Made by a program: the position numbers and the translations under genes
The notes under the pieces: model-generated
Database searches by the model: none
What the model was told of the DNA's origin: nothing
Seen by the model: only the letters and a program-made list of their open reading frames with translations
Shown: piece after piece, positions 1-11,439 of the stretch
Position numbering within the stretch: the first letter of the stretch is position 1
Layout: the number at the start of each line of letters is the position of its first letter
Source: Antilocapra americana
Taxonomy: Eukaryota; Chordata; Mammalia; Artiodactyla; Antilocapridae
Length of the DNA stretch: 64,000 nucleotides
Direction of reading: 5' to 3'
Assembly: GCA_007570785.1 (NCBI GenBank)
Contig: ML664199.1
Coordinates: 20,034,597-20,098,596, forward strand

Positions 1-564
1 GAAGTGATGGGACTGTATGCCATGATCTTCGTTTTTGGAATGTTGAGTTTCAAGTCAGCTTTTTCACCCTCCTGTTTTACCCTCATCAGGAAGCTCTTTA
101 GTTCGTCTTCACTTTCTGCCATTAGAGTGGTATCATCTGCATATCTGTGGTTGCTGATATTTCTCCTGGCAACCTTGATTTCAGCTTGTGAGTCATTCAG
201 CGTGGCATTTGGTATGATGTATTCAGCATATAAGTTAAATAAGTAGTGTGACAATATGCAGTCTTGTCATACTCCTTTCCTAACTTTGAACCAGTCTGTT
301 GTTTCGTGTCCAGTTCTAACTGTGGCTTCTTGACCTAAATACAGGTTCCTTAGAAGACAGGTAAAGTGGTCTGGTATTGCCATTTCTTTAAACATTTTCC
401 ACGGCTTTTTGTGATCCACACAGCCAAAGGCTTCAGCGCAGTCAATGAAGCAGAAAGATGTTCTTCTGGAATTCCCTTGCTTTCTCTATGATCCAAGGAA
501 TGTAGGCAATGTGGTCTCTAGTTTCTCTGCCTTTTCGAAATCCAGTTTATTCATCTGAAAGTTC

Positions 565-1086
565 TCAGTTCATGTACTGCTGAAGCCTAGTTTGAAGGAT
601 TTTGAGCATTACCTTATTAGCACATGAAATGAACACAACTGTACAGTAGTTTGAGCATTCTTTGGCATTGCCCTTCTTTGGGATTGGAATGAAAACTGAC
701 CTTTTCCAGACCTGTGGCCACTGCTGAGTTTTCCAAATTTGCTGGCATACTGAGCAAATTTTAACAGCGTCATATTTTAGGATTTGAAATAGCTCAGCTG
801 GAATTCCATTATCTCCACTAGCTTTATGCATAGTTATGTTTGCTAAGGTCCATTTGACTTCAAACTCCAGGATGTCTGACTCTAGGTGAGTGACCACACC
901 GTCATGGTTATCCTGGTCATTAAGACCTTTTTTGTATAGTTCTTTTGTATATCCCTGCCACCTCTTCTTAATCTCTTTTGCTTTTGTTAAGTCCTTACCA
1001 TTTCTGTCCTTTATTGAGCTCATTTTTGCATGAAATTTTCCCTTGGTATCTCTAATTTGCTTGAAGAGATCTCTAGTCTTTCCCAT
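565..1086 (-). pseudogene. BovB ORF fragment: linker and N-terminal RT
   Basis: A 173-codon open stretch matches the BovB polyprotein between endonuclease and RT. It opens with the MGKTRDLFKQIRDTKG segment and ends with the RT-proximal block containing FIPIPKKGNAKECSNY and ILQTRLQQYMN. It is one surviving piece of the minus-strand BovB. Upstream endonuclease pieces lie in other frames at 1428-1691 and 1935-2129; the latter holds the N-terminal endonuclease with ISELK and the DDHCIYYCG block. An intact BovB ORF is around a thousand codons, so this is clearly broken. No host function is implied. Confidence 0.85.
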
Positions 1087-2303
1087 TCCATTGTTTCTCT
1101 CTATTTCTTTACATTGTTCACTTAAAAAGGCTTTCTTATCTCTCCTTGCTATTCTCTGGAATTCTGCATTCAGTTGGGTGTATCTTTCCCTTTCCCTTAC
1201 CTTACTTCTCTTTTTTTCTCAGCTATTTGGAAAGCCTCCTCAGACAACCACTTTGCTTTCTTGCATTTGTTTTTCTCTGAGATGCTTTTGGTCACCATCT
1301 CCTGTACAATGTCATGGACCTCCATCCATAGTCCTCCAGGCACTCTATCAGATTTAATCCCACAAATCTATTTGTCACCCACACTGTATAATCATAAGGG
1401 ATTTGATTTCGGTCATATCTAAATGACCTAGTGGTTTCCCATTACTTTCTTTAATGTAAGCCTGAATTTTGCAATAAAGAGCTCATTATCTGAGCCATGC
1501 TCAGCTACTGGTCTTGCTTTTGCTGACTGTATAGAACTTCTCCATCTTTGGATGCAAAAAATATGATCATGTGGTTTCAGTACTGACCATCTGGGGATGT
1601 CCATGTGTAGAGGCATCTCTTGTGTTGTTGCAAGTGGGTGTTTGCTACAACCAGTGTGTCCTCTTGACAAAATGCTGTTGGCCTTTGTCATGCTTCATTT
1701 TGTACTTCAAGTCCATACTTGCCTATTACTCCAGTTGCCCCTTGATTTCCTACTATTACATTCCAACCCCCCATGATGAAAAGGACACCATTTTTTTATG
1801 TTAGTTCTAGAAGGTCTTGAATGTCTTCATAGAAACATTCAACTCCAGTTTGATTGGCATCAGTGGCTGGGGCATAGACTTGGATTACTGTGATGCTGAA
1901 TTGTTTGCCTTGGAAACAAGCCAAGATCATTCTGTCATTTTTGAATTGTACTGAATTCTGGACTCTCACTAACTATGAGGGCTACTCCATTTCTTCTAAG
2001 GGATTCTTGCCCACAATAGTATATACAATGGTCATCTGAGTTATATTCTCCCATTTCCACTGTGCATTTTAATTCACTGATTATGAAGATGCTAAGGTTC
2101 ACCCTTGCTATTTGTTTGACCATTTCCAATTTACCTTGATGTATGGATCTAATATTCCAGGTTTATATGCAATGTTGTTCTTTAAGTATCAGACTTAATT
2201 TTCACCACCAGACACATCCACAACAGAGAGCAGTTTCTGCTTTGGCCCAGCCTCTTCATTCTTTCTGAAGCTATTAGTAATTGACCTCCCTTCTTCTCCA
2301 GTA

Positions 2304-2521
2304 AGGACTTCCCTGGTGGCTCAGACAGTAAAGCATCTGTCTATCAATGCAGAAGACCTGGTTTCCATCCCTGGGTCGGGAAGATTCCCTGGAGATGGAA
2401 ATGGCAACCCATTCTAGTACTCTTGCCTAGAAAATCCCATGAATGGAGGAGCCTGGTGCAGGCTACTGTCCATGGGGTCATAAAGAGTCAGATACGACGG
2501 AGCGATTTCACTTTCACTTTC
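2304..2521 (+). mobile_element. Bov-tA SINE nested in BovB
   Basis: It starts with the tRNA-derived head (ggacttccctggtggctcag), runs through the Bov-A body and ends in tcactttcactttc. Flanks resemble an imperfect target-site duplication (ttcttctccagta on the left, tttcttccccagta on the right). BovB sequence continues on both sides, so the SINE is younger than the BovB copy. Confidence 0.92.
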
Positions 2522-2976
2522 TTCCCCAGTAGCATACTTGACACCTACTGAACTGGGGGGATGGGGGGCACTGTGGTGGCTCATCTTCCAGAGTCATATC
2601 TTTTTGTCTTCTTCTACTGTTTCTGGGGTCCTCTAGGCATGAATCCTGGAGTGGTTTGCCATTTCCTCCTCCAGTGGACCATGTTTCATCAGAACCCCCG
2701 TCCATCTCTGGTGGTCCTGCACAGCATGCCTTCTAGCTTCACTGGATTACATAACCCCCTTCACCATGACAAGGCTGTGATCCTCTCCATCACTATCATA
2801 TATTACAATGAATGCATCCTTAAGTATATACTTCTTCACACTGACAGAAGTGGTATTTTCTACATCTTTCTTCTCCAGGTTCTGAGCTCCAGAGATGTTT
2901 TTTTAACTTTTTTTCTTTCTCTGCAACATCATTTTTTTGACTGGTCTTATATTAAGTGCCACTCCTTATATTGTAT

Positions 2977-3175
2977 ATTTGAAAGTTGCTAATAGAGTAA
3001 ATTTTTCAAGTTCTCTTCACAAGAAAAAAATTATAAATATGTGATGTGATGGATGCTAACTAAATATCTTGTGGCAATAATTTCACAATATTTACATATA
3101 TAAAACCATAATTTTGTACACCTAAAACTAATAAAAGTATGATATGTTAGTTACATCTCAATTTAAAACAAAAGA
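2977..3175 (+). mobile_element. L1M-type LINE, 3' end relic
   Basis: The sequence reads like the 3' UTR of old mammalian L1 (L1MA/L1MB type): a gaaagttgctaatagagtaaa opening, a tgtgatggatgctaact middle, a ttgtacacctaaaactaata segment, and an A-rich end near 3175. Only the terminal 200 bp remains. Family assignment is by eye. Confidence 0.7.
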
Positions 3176-4244
3176 AAATTCAGGAAGTCTGAAGAGAGTT
3201 ATATTGGCAAAGCCCTGCTAGTCTGCAAAGAAAAAAAATGGGTGACTAAGAACGTAAAAGACTCTAGACCTTCAACTTTCTACAGGCTGAGAAGGCCACT
3301 CAGATAATAGGATCAGTTCTTCAAAACTCGCCAGGATGGATAGAAAAGAAAAAATAGCTCAGAAGGAAAAGCTAAAAGTCATAAAGAACAGTAAACAGAA
3401 GATCTATTTCTAGAAAGCAGAAGTAGGCCTAAATTAATAAATACAAAACAAGAGGGGAATCTGGAAATTTTGCTCCCAAAATTTCAAAGATTTTATTGAC
3501 CAGGGTCTACAGTGCGTTGTTCATTCTTTTCATTTTCATCAATTAATTTTTAATTGTTTCTTCATTTTATATTTGGAGAGGGAAATGATTTCAGGGGCAT
3601 AGAAATTGTCTTTTTGGCCATAGATCTCTGGACCAAGAAGGGCTATCTCCAGACCAAGAGAGATGATGAAAATCAAAGACTTTGAGTTTCATGCTGTGAT
3701 GGAATCTGACCTGCGACAGTCATGGTAAAGGGAGAACATATTTTATACATAAGAGGGATGTGAATAACTGTGCCCTCCCCAAAGGAAAAGCATGGCAGGC
3801 TGATTGTATTAATAACTCCACTTATTTTCTCCTCTATGTGCGAACCAAGTAATTTTGTGATTTCTCCAACTAAAGAGGCAGAGTTGATTTCCCCACGTTT
3901 TGAATTTGGCCCATCTGGGTGACTATTTTACCAAACAGAATGTACAGAGACCACACTGCCACTGACCAAAGAACTGGCCAGCCTGAATCACTGATTCACA
4001 GACACATCCACTAAATGGATGTCTATCATTGTAATATACAACACTGTTGTATGAAGTTTTGATTATTAAAGAAGCCGCTTGATGCATTATGTAATACATA
4101 ACAATATATTGCATACATTTTTATAAAGAAGAATATGCCCTGTTTTAATTTTTTAAAATATTTATCATTGTAGAACTTTCTACACAATTGGCCATCACTG
4201 TATCTCACACACCTAGGCTGAGCAAGATATTTCATAAAAGCTAT
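3176..4244. other. Non-genic stretch; possible old repeat at 3770-3960
   Basis: No coding exon or RNA gene is seen. About 3770-3960 (a stretch ending near an 'aaacagaatgtacagag' block) faintly resembles an ancient LTR or DNA-transposon family, but I cannot name it. The remainder looks unique and AT-rich. Confidence 0.4.
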
Positions 4245-4263
4245 ACATTTTTATTATATATGA

Positions 4264-4453
4264 GGGCTTCCCTGATAGTTCAGCTAGTAAAGAATCTGCC
4301 TGCAATGCAGGAGACCCTGGTTCAATTCCTGGGTTGGGAAGATCCACTGGAGAAGGGATAGGTCACCCACTCAATATTCTGGTCTGGAGAATTCCATGAG
4401 CTGTATAGTCCATGGGGTCACAAAGAGCAGGTTTCACTTTCACTTCACTTTCA
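4264..4453 (+). mobile_element. Bov-tA SINE
   Basis: The full tRNA-derived head, the 'ctgcctgcaatgcaggagac' body and the ctttcacttcactttc tail are present. Flanks suggest a target-site duplication: acatttttattat at 4245-4257 and acattttttattaa at 4455-4468. Confidence 0.93.
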
Positions 4454-4468
4454 AACATTTTTTATTAA

Positions 4469-5675
4469 CTTAAATTCACTTCATTCATTGAATTGAAATA
4501 GAATGTTTGAGATAGATGGTTTTATTTTAGATAGTTATGCAAGCATTGGGTCATGGGTAGGTTCCCCATCACAATATTCATGTTAGTCAAAGAAGAGATG
4601 GAAGGAGAAAGAGGCATTAGGCACTGTATCTATTTCAGCAGGATCATCTCAGGCAATGATTATCTCCTTGGCACTGAACTGGTCTCTTTTTTCCAACAGG
4701 TCTTATTTCAAATGCTTACCTTTGAAGATCATCTTAGATAGTTCAGCTTGAAGGCATTTAGCAAATCCTTCAGTGCTGACAATAATAACCTCCAGCTTAG
4801 GCTGCCAAACCAAATCTATTGGTTCCCTAGAATTTCTATTTAATTTGCAACCTATAATTACTACAATTATCTGATGAATGAGAGATGTTCTATATTGATT
4901 GACTCATATAACCATTAATTAATTAAAATCAATACCAATGTATATTTGTTTGGATTACATCCTTCCCTACTTTTCTCTCTCACTCACATAAAACAACATT
5001 ACTGCATTAGTTTTGTTTTCCACAGCCTTGTAGACATTGTATATAATATAAAATAGCAGAAAAATAAACCAGAGGAGAGCAAGAGCATTTATTTTCCACA
5101 CTCCATCAGTACCCTAATAATAATTCACACATTATCAGAATCTGAACCCAAGTTAATTAACAAAAATATTCCAAAGTTACACTGCTGTCTGTTGCTTCTG
5201 CAATTGATTGTTATCTGCGAGTAAACACACACAAACCAAGGACAAATCACAATAAATCTAAGTAGACAAGTACAAGCAAATTGGACTATGAAAGTGGCAC
5301 GTCTCTTTGCTTAATATCTTCCACAAATCCCAGAGAGATGTGCTTGAAATGAACATAATTGGATTTGCTGTTTCCCCACAGTTTAATGTGTGAATAACTG
5401 TAATTACCTGTGACTCTACTATCCTAGCTAAACAAAGTCATTAAGCCATTTGAATCTATGAATCATAGGAATTAGAAATCATTTGACAACATTAGCTTTA
5501 TGTTTGGTTAGGTAATTTCTTTTTCTGGTGACCATTTTCAGATGACACCAGTGGGGTTGGTTTGGGAAGATTGACACAATTTAAACATTGAAATGGAAGA
5601 CTCAGAGATGTCTCCTGTCACCTCTCCCTCTTGGTTTATTTTTGTTTTGCTATTGCTGCGTTTTCTAGGCTTCAG
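4469..5675. other. Non-genic, apparently unique sequence
   Basis: No LINE or SINE is recognised. A tract at about 5150-5530 is not low-complexity and carries homeodomain- and forkhead-like words (gtaaacaca, tgtaattacctg). It is a candidate conserved noncoding element, but conservation cannot be judged from one sequence. Confidence 0.5.
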
Positions 5676-6062
5676 CAGTGCTGTAAGTCTAACTGTGTCA
5701 TCTCAAAAACTCATATATCCAGGTCCTAACTCCCAATACTTCAGAATTTGTATTTAGAAATAGTCTTGAAAGAGGTAATTGAGTTAAAGTCAGGTCATAT
5801 TTTGTGGTCTAATTGAACATGGCTGTTGTTATAAGAAGAAGAGGTTAGGACACAGATAAACATTAATAAAAAAGACTGTGTAAAGACACAAGGAGAAGAT
5901 GGACATCCAGAAACCAAAGAGAGAGGCCTCATAAAAAAAAACATTCTGACACCTTTTGTTTTGAACTTCTAGCTTCAAGAATTGTGAGAAAATAAATATT
6001 TATTGTTTTAGCCACTCAGGCTTTGGCATCTTATTATGGATGCTCTAGAAAACTCATACAAG
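5676..6062 (+). mobile_element. Probable ancient solo LTR (MaLR-like)
   Basis: The order of blocks resembles mammalian MaLR-type LTRs: an 'aactcatatatccaggtcctaa' opening, 'gttaaagtcaggtcat', 'tggctgttgttataagaag', 'cacaaggagaagatggaca', then 'gaattgtgagaaaataaata' and 'gttttagccactcaggctt'. The near-terminal AATAAA is visible. No internal retroviral coding region accompanies it. Subfamily was not resolved. Confidence 0.55.
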
Positions 6063-6239
6063 CAGATGCAAAATATTTTCCCCTTATAGTCCTTGAAAAT
6101 CATAAAAAAAATTTCTGATATTCAGGGAAGCAGACTTGATTCATATTTACATATCTGAGTAGCACAAGGCATATACTGCTCTTGTCTTAAAAAATACAAA
6201 ACCTTAAAACATCATTGACAATGATTCAAATCCAGTAGC

Positions 6240-6700
6240 CATTCCTTCTATTTTCTTTATTTATAGAATCCCATTGTTCTCAGAGGAGGAGTGTGTGACT
6301 CTACTAAAGCTAGGAATGTGATCCACTTCTGACAAATGAAATCAAAGAGTAAATCTGGTAGGTAGATTTTACAAGAGGTCCATTTTTACCTATTATAGAG
6401 AGAACAAGCTCAGCTGGTACATATGTTTTATTCTTTATTCTTCCCTCTTTCTTTCTACCTAGAATATGAACATTCTTGCAGGCATAGAAGCCATTTTGAA
6501 ACTATGAAAAACCATATACCATATGAAAAGAATAATGGGGCAAGAATTTGAAAGGATCTTGGACCTTCTCGGAGCAGCTGTACCAATCCTGAACTAATTG
6601 TTTCCAGATCTCTCATAATATGAGAAAATATGAACCTCTATTTGGTTCAGCTATTGTGGTTAGCTTTCTGTTACATGTAGTCAAACATAATTCAAACTGA
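6240..6700 (+). mobile_element. Possible ancient LTR-like relic
   Basis: The progression 'ggaatgtgatccacttctgacaa...', a pyrimidine-rich middle, then 'gccattttgaaactatgaaaa' and a terminal 'caaactgatac' is reminiscent of an old mammalian interspersed repeat. Divergence is high and the class is uncertain. Confidence 0.33.
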
Positions 6701-6927
6701 TACAAAGAGTTTTACTAGACAAGACCACTGTAGATGATCTTAAAGTATAAATTGTGATTAGCTATGTTGATTAAAGCGTTAAGCTATGGGTATTTATACT
6801 GAACTGAATATAAAAAATGTGTACCTTTATGCTGAGAAAAGTTACACAAAATAAAATCTATGGATACAATTCTTTTTAACTCTTTCTTAATTTTTCTATT
6901 TTTAATACTTCATTTCATTTATTATTT

Positions 6928-7118
6928 ATTTGGCTGCACTGGGTCTTAACCACAGCACATAGATTTTATATACATATATATGCATATATATATATAGTCG
7001 TGGCATGCCAACTCTTAGCTGCAACATGTGGAATCTAGGTCCCTGACCAGTGATCAAAGCTGGGCCCCCTGCCTTGGGAGCAGTGAGTCTTAATCCCTGG
7101 ACCACCACAGAAATCCCT
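6928..7118 (-). mobile_element. CHR-type tRNA-derived SINE
   Basis: The antisense reads tttggctgcactgggtctt ... tgatcaaagctgggccccctg ... ccctggaccaccacagaaatccc, typical of cetartiodactyl CHR SINEs with the tRNA head at high coordinate. An AT dinucleotide tract (6967-6996) interrupts the body, replacing part of the normal sequence. Confidence 0.8.
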
Positions 7119-7299
7119 CTTATTGTTTTAACAAGGGGACTAAATGCAAGATGTGTGTCTAGTGAATATCTGTAAATGGGTAAATATGAAAATGCATTTT
7201 CATTAATGGAAAATCACAATGGTACACAGTCTGGTGCCAATGCCCTTTTATTCAGAATTATATGGACAATGGAATTTAGAAAATACAGGCAAATTTTCT

Positions 7300-7498
7300 T
7301 GGGCTTCCCTGGTGGTTTAGCTGATAAAGAATCTGCCTGCAATGTGGGAGACCTGGGTTCGATTCCTGGGTTGAGAAAATCCCCTGGGGAAGAGAAAGCC
7401 TACCCACTGGTATTTTGGCCTGGAGAATTCTATTAGCTGTACAGTCCATGGGGTGGCAAAGGATCAAATATGACTGTGCAATTCTCACTTTCACTTTT
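7300..7498 (+). mobile_element. Bov-tA SINE
   Basis: It begins gggcttccctggtggtttag, carries a B-box-like gttcgattcc near 7356, and ends ctcactttcactttt. It is full length. The internal ORFs on both strands are SINE translation and not genes. Confidence 0.93.
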
Positions 7499-8869
7499 CA
7501 TAACTTAACTGAAATATCATGTTTTTATACTTTCAAAGAATTTATATTCATTTACTAATGTAAAAATTTAATTTCCCATAAGTTACAGTAAATTTCCATT
7601 CAATTCTCATTCAGCATTGTCAAATACTGAATGTATGTGTGTATATAATGTATGAATGTGTGCATGTGTGGATGCATGCATTTATGTATAAAGATAAACC
7701 ATGTGTGGTTTTGTAAATGTATAATACCCTTATTTAAGGGGAGGGAGGGAATAGATTTGGGGAAAAGGAACAGACATAAACTTCTCTGGGTATAACACAT
7801 TTGATACTTTAATACTTTAATACTTTTTTACTTTAATCTATGTGAACGTTTTACATAATTATAATACAAAACTAAATTTTAAAGAGTCAGTTGCTAAATG
7901 TCTGAAGCAAAATAAATTATGTAAACCTAACTGTGTACTACTTGGCAGTACAACCAAACAGAGAGGAAAATTCCAGGTAAATATGAAACAATACTTTAAC
8001 TGAATAACCCTACTGTGAAATTTCTGAAAGACAAAAAAAAAAGAAAAATTAAACTCTGTTTTCAGTAATTACAGAGTTGGTGATAATGTTGATGTTATTG
8101 TACTGAGTCTGTAGTGTGTGCATTGTGGAATAAAGTAAATGAATAATTACTATATTAATTTGAAATAAAATTGAAATAAAGAAATAGGATCAAAGAGATT
8201 AGGAAAAGCCCTATGGTCTTGAGCTTGAATTAACTATGTGAGATGTTATTGGGTTAATTATTTACATATTTAATAATTAGATGAGATAAAGTATTTTATA
8301 TTTATAAAAGACAAATATTTCTTAGTTCTGAAAACTACAAATGGACTAGAAACAAAACCTAATCCAAGGGCAATGAAATAGTCTAGTGTTTGAATTGTAG
8401 TTTCTCAATACTATATCCCAGAACCAGCAACAGCAGTTTTTCATACAGGCCTGGTCTAGTTGCCATCAGAAATTTAATAGGATGAATGCTAAGAGTCTGT
8501 CATATTAGATAGTAAAATACACAACAAGGATTATTAGTATCATATTAAACAGACCCAGAAGACAACTTGAAGAGGCTTCAGTTAGACAAAGATAAAATAA
8601 TTTAACCATGAATTAGAAAATAATTGCACTATTTTGAAATACATCAAATGTGCTTAGATACCATCCACTGATCATGAAAACAGTAGTCCTCTTTTTTAGA
8701 AGAGTCTAAGGAAACATGTTCTTTTTTTAAAAAAAAAGGTAAGTAATTTACCAATTGAATGTTTACCAAGGAAATACATCAAGCAGCTATCATTCTTTAC
8801 ATACTTTTCCTATATAAGCTGTACTTTTCAACAACAAAGTTTCTGAGGTATAGATTCTCCTTATAGAAT
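7499..8869. other. Non-genic AT-rich sequence
   Basis: No coding exon or recognisable retroposon is seen. A degenerate TG/AT tract lies at about 7628-7690, and short 'tactttaa' iterations at 7804-7830. The rest looks unique or too decayed to classify. Confidence 0.5.
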
Positions 8870-9336
8870 TATTCCATCTAGGAATAAACCTACCTGAGAC
8901 ACAAATGAAAGAAACCGAAGGTGACACAAACAGATGGAAAGATATATTCATAGATGGGAAGAATTAACATTGTTAAAATGACCATATTACCCATAGGAAC
9001 TTACAGATTCAATGTAATGTTTATCAAAATACCCAGGACATTTTCAGAGAATTAGGATAAATAATTTATAAACACCTATGGAAACACAAAAGGCTCCAAA
9101 TAGCCAAAACGATCTTCAGAAAGAACAACAATTCTGGAGGTATTATGCTCTCTGACTTCAGGCATACTTCAAAGGTAAAGTAATCAAAACAGCACAGTAC
9201 TGGCACAAAACAGACACATAGATCAATGGAATAGAATATGGGGCCCAGAAGCGAACCCACACATCTATGATCAATTAATATATGAAAAAGGAGACAGGAA
9301 TATACAATGTAGAAAAGAAAGTCTCTTCAATAAGTA

Positions 9337-9714
9337 GTGCTGGAAAACATGAATAGCTATATGTTAAAAAATGAAATTAAAACACTTTCTTTATCATATA
9401 CAAAAACAAACTCAAACTGGATTAAAAATCTAAATATAAAGCTAGAAACCATAAAATTCCTAGAGAAAATCATAGGTAGAAAACACTTAGACATAAATCA
9501 CAGCAATAATTTTTTTGTTGTTCTGTCTCCAAAAGCAAAGGAAACAAAAGCAAAAATAAACAAATGGGGCCCAAATACACTTAAAAGTTTTTGTACAATG
9601 AAAGAAAATATTAGCAAGGAGAAAAGACAGCCCTTAGAATGGAAGAAAATAGTAGCAAATGAAACAGCTGACAAAGAATTGAACTCCAAAATATACAACA
9701 GCTCTTGCAGCTGA
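9337..9714 (+). pseudogene. L1 ORF2 C-terminal fragment
   Basis: A 125-codon open stretch aligns by eye with the L1 ORF2 region just after RT (YTKTNSNWIKNLNIKLETIK, then KAKINKWGPN and a lysine-rich block). The downstream cysteine-rich knuckle is destroyed by stops and frameshifts. It is a remnant only. Confidence 0.8.
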
Positions 9715-10560
9715 ATCCCAGAAAAAATGAACAACCCAGTTAAAAACTAGGCAGAAGACCCAAACAGACTTTTCTCCAAAGAAAACATACAGATGGCTAA
9801 CAAACACATGAAAAGATGCTCAGTATCACTCATTATTAGAAAAATAAAAATCAAAACCACAATGAGGTGTCATCTCATGCCAGTCAGAATGGTTGCCATC
9901 AAAAAGTCCACAAAAAAAATCACTAGGGAGGGTGTGGAGAAAAGGGAACCCTCTTAAACCATTTGTGGGAATGCAAACTGGTAAAGCCACTATGGAGAAG
10001 AGTGTGGAGATTCCTTAAAATACTGGGAATAGAACTGCCATACAACCTAGCAATCCCACTGCTGGGCATACATCCCCAGGAAATCAGAACTGAAAGGACA
10101 CATGTACCCCAGTGTTCAGTGCAGCACTATTTATAATAGCTAGAACATGGAAGCAACCTAGATGTCCATCAACAGAGGAATGAATAAGGAAGTTGTGGTA
10201 AATATACACAATGGAATATTACTCAGTTATAAAAAAAAAAGAACACATTTGTGTCAGTTCTAATGAGGTGGATGAAACTGGAGCCTATTATAGAGTGAAG
10301 TAAGTCAGAAAGAAAAACACCGATAGGATATATTAATGCATATATATGGAATTTTAAAAGACAGTAATGACGATCCTATATGCAAGGCAGCAAAAGAGAC
10401 ACAGATATAAAGAACAGACTTTTGGACTATGTGGGAGAAGCAAGGGTGGGATGCTTTGACAGAATAGCATTGAAACATGTATATTACCATATGTAAAATG
10501 GATGACCCATGCAGGAAGCAAGGCACCCAAAGTCAGTGCTCAGGGACAACTCAGAGGAAT

Positions 10561-10600
10561 GGGGTAGGGAGGGAGGTAGGAGGGGGTTCAGGATGGGGGA
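10561..10600 (+). other. G-rich polypurine tract in L1 3' UTR (G-quadruplex potential)
   Basis: Runs of three or more G recur over 40 bp (gggg, ggg, ggg, ggggg, ggggg). Polypurine tracts with quadruplex potential are a known feature of mammalian L1 3' UTRs. Equivalent tracts occur at 40074-40110, 47566-47599 and, on the minus strand, 55194-55240. Confidence 0.65.
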
Positions 10601-10695
10601 CACATGCATACCTGTGGCTGATTCATGTTGATGTATGTCAGAAGCCATCACAATATTATAATTATTCTCCAATTAAAATAAATTAATTAGTTAAA

Positions 10696-11144
10696 AAATA
10701 CAAACGAAGAAATTTCCATTTTCCTACTTCTGGTGGAATAAAGAAATGTTGTATCTAGGCAATAAAAGTTTTAAAACTACTAACACTAAATGGCAGCTGT
10801 GAGGTGTGTTACTTATATCTGCCTTTAAAAACGTACTTGCCTTTCAGTTGCAAGGGAGAATTGCTAGGCAGGGAAGAGATAAAAACAGAATAAATCTGTA
10901 AGTTAAAAGCAATCTAAAAGCCAAATAAGCCAATCCTAACTATTATATGGTTTTTATTTAGATCCTGTCTCAAAAATTATTGTATAATCAAGGAAATTTT
11001 TACACCAATTAGAAATGTGATGATATTAAAGAATGATTGTTAAAATATTTCTTGTGACAATGGTTTTATCATTACGCTTTGAGAAAGTAATTGTTTTATA
11101 TAAATATATACCAAGGTATCTATAAAAAATAGTATTATTTTTTC
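10696..11144. other. Non-genic AT-rich stretch
   Basis: No genes or recognisable repeats are seen between the L1 3' end and the target site of the chimeric insertion. Confidence 0.5.
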
Positions 11145-11160
11145 AAAAAAATTTGAGACT

Positions 11161-11439
11161 CTTTGTGACACCATGGGCTGCAACAGGTCAGTCTTCCCTG
11201 TCCTTCACCATCTCCCGGAGTTTGCTCAAACTCATGTCCATTGAGTCAGTGATGCCATTCAACTATCTCATCCTCTGCCATCCCTTTCTCCTGCCTTCAA
11301 TCTTTCCTAGCATCAGGGTCTTTTCCAATGAGTCGACTCTTGGCATCAGGTGGCCAAAGTATTGGAGCTTCAGCCTCAGCATCAGTCCTTCCAATGAACA
11401 CCCAGGACTGATCTCCTTTAGGATTGACTGGTTTGATCA
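11161..11439 (-). mobile_element. BovB 3' ORF fragment (antisense) within the chimera
   Basis: The minus strand encodes the C-terminal part of the BovB ORF and proximal 3' UTR. The plus strand reads 'actctttgtgacaccatggg', then 'agtgatgccattcaac' and 'actgatctcctttaggattg'. It lacks its own ACTGA-type tail, because the left boundary is inside the 3' region, so it did not arrive by ordinary BovB retroposition. Confidence 0.88.

Larger units (their letters stand above)
1..2790 (-). mobile_element. BovB (RTE-clade) LINE, partial, interrupted by a SINE
   Basis: The minus strand reads as a decayed BovB retrotransposon. From high to low coordinate it runs from the 5' region and apurinic-type endonuclease domain (about 2790-1400) through the linker into reverse transcriptase (about 1090-1). 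The window edge cuts it inside RT, so the 3' third is outside. The RT signature YADD is still encoded near 130-150. In the endonuclease the SDH catalytic triplet reads SDN in the frame at 1428-1691. Stops and frameshifts separate the coding pieces, so it is not functional. A Bov-tA at 2304-2521 splits the element, and BovB sequence resumes at 2522. The 5' boundary near 2790 is approximate. Confidence 0.93.
8870..10695 (+). mobile_element. L1 LINE (bovine type), 5'-truncated 3' portion
   Basis: It enters in the C-terminal half of ORF2 ('aggaataaacctacctgag', then 'gttaaaatgaccatattacc'), continues through the ORF2 end, and has a 3' UTR with a G-rich polypurine block at 10561-10600. The end (gctgattcatgttgatgtatg, then ccaattaaaataaattaatta) is the form shared by other bovine-type L1 copies in this window. 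About 1.8 kb of a much longer element is retained. Confidence 0.88.
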
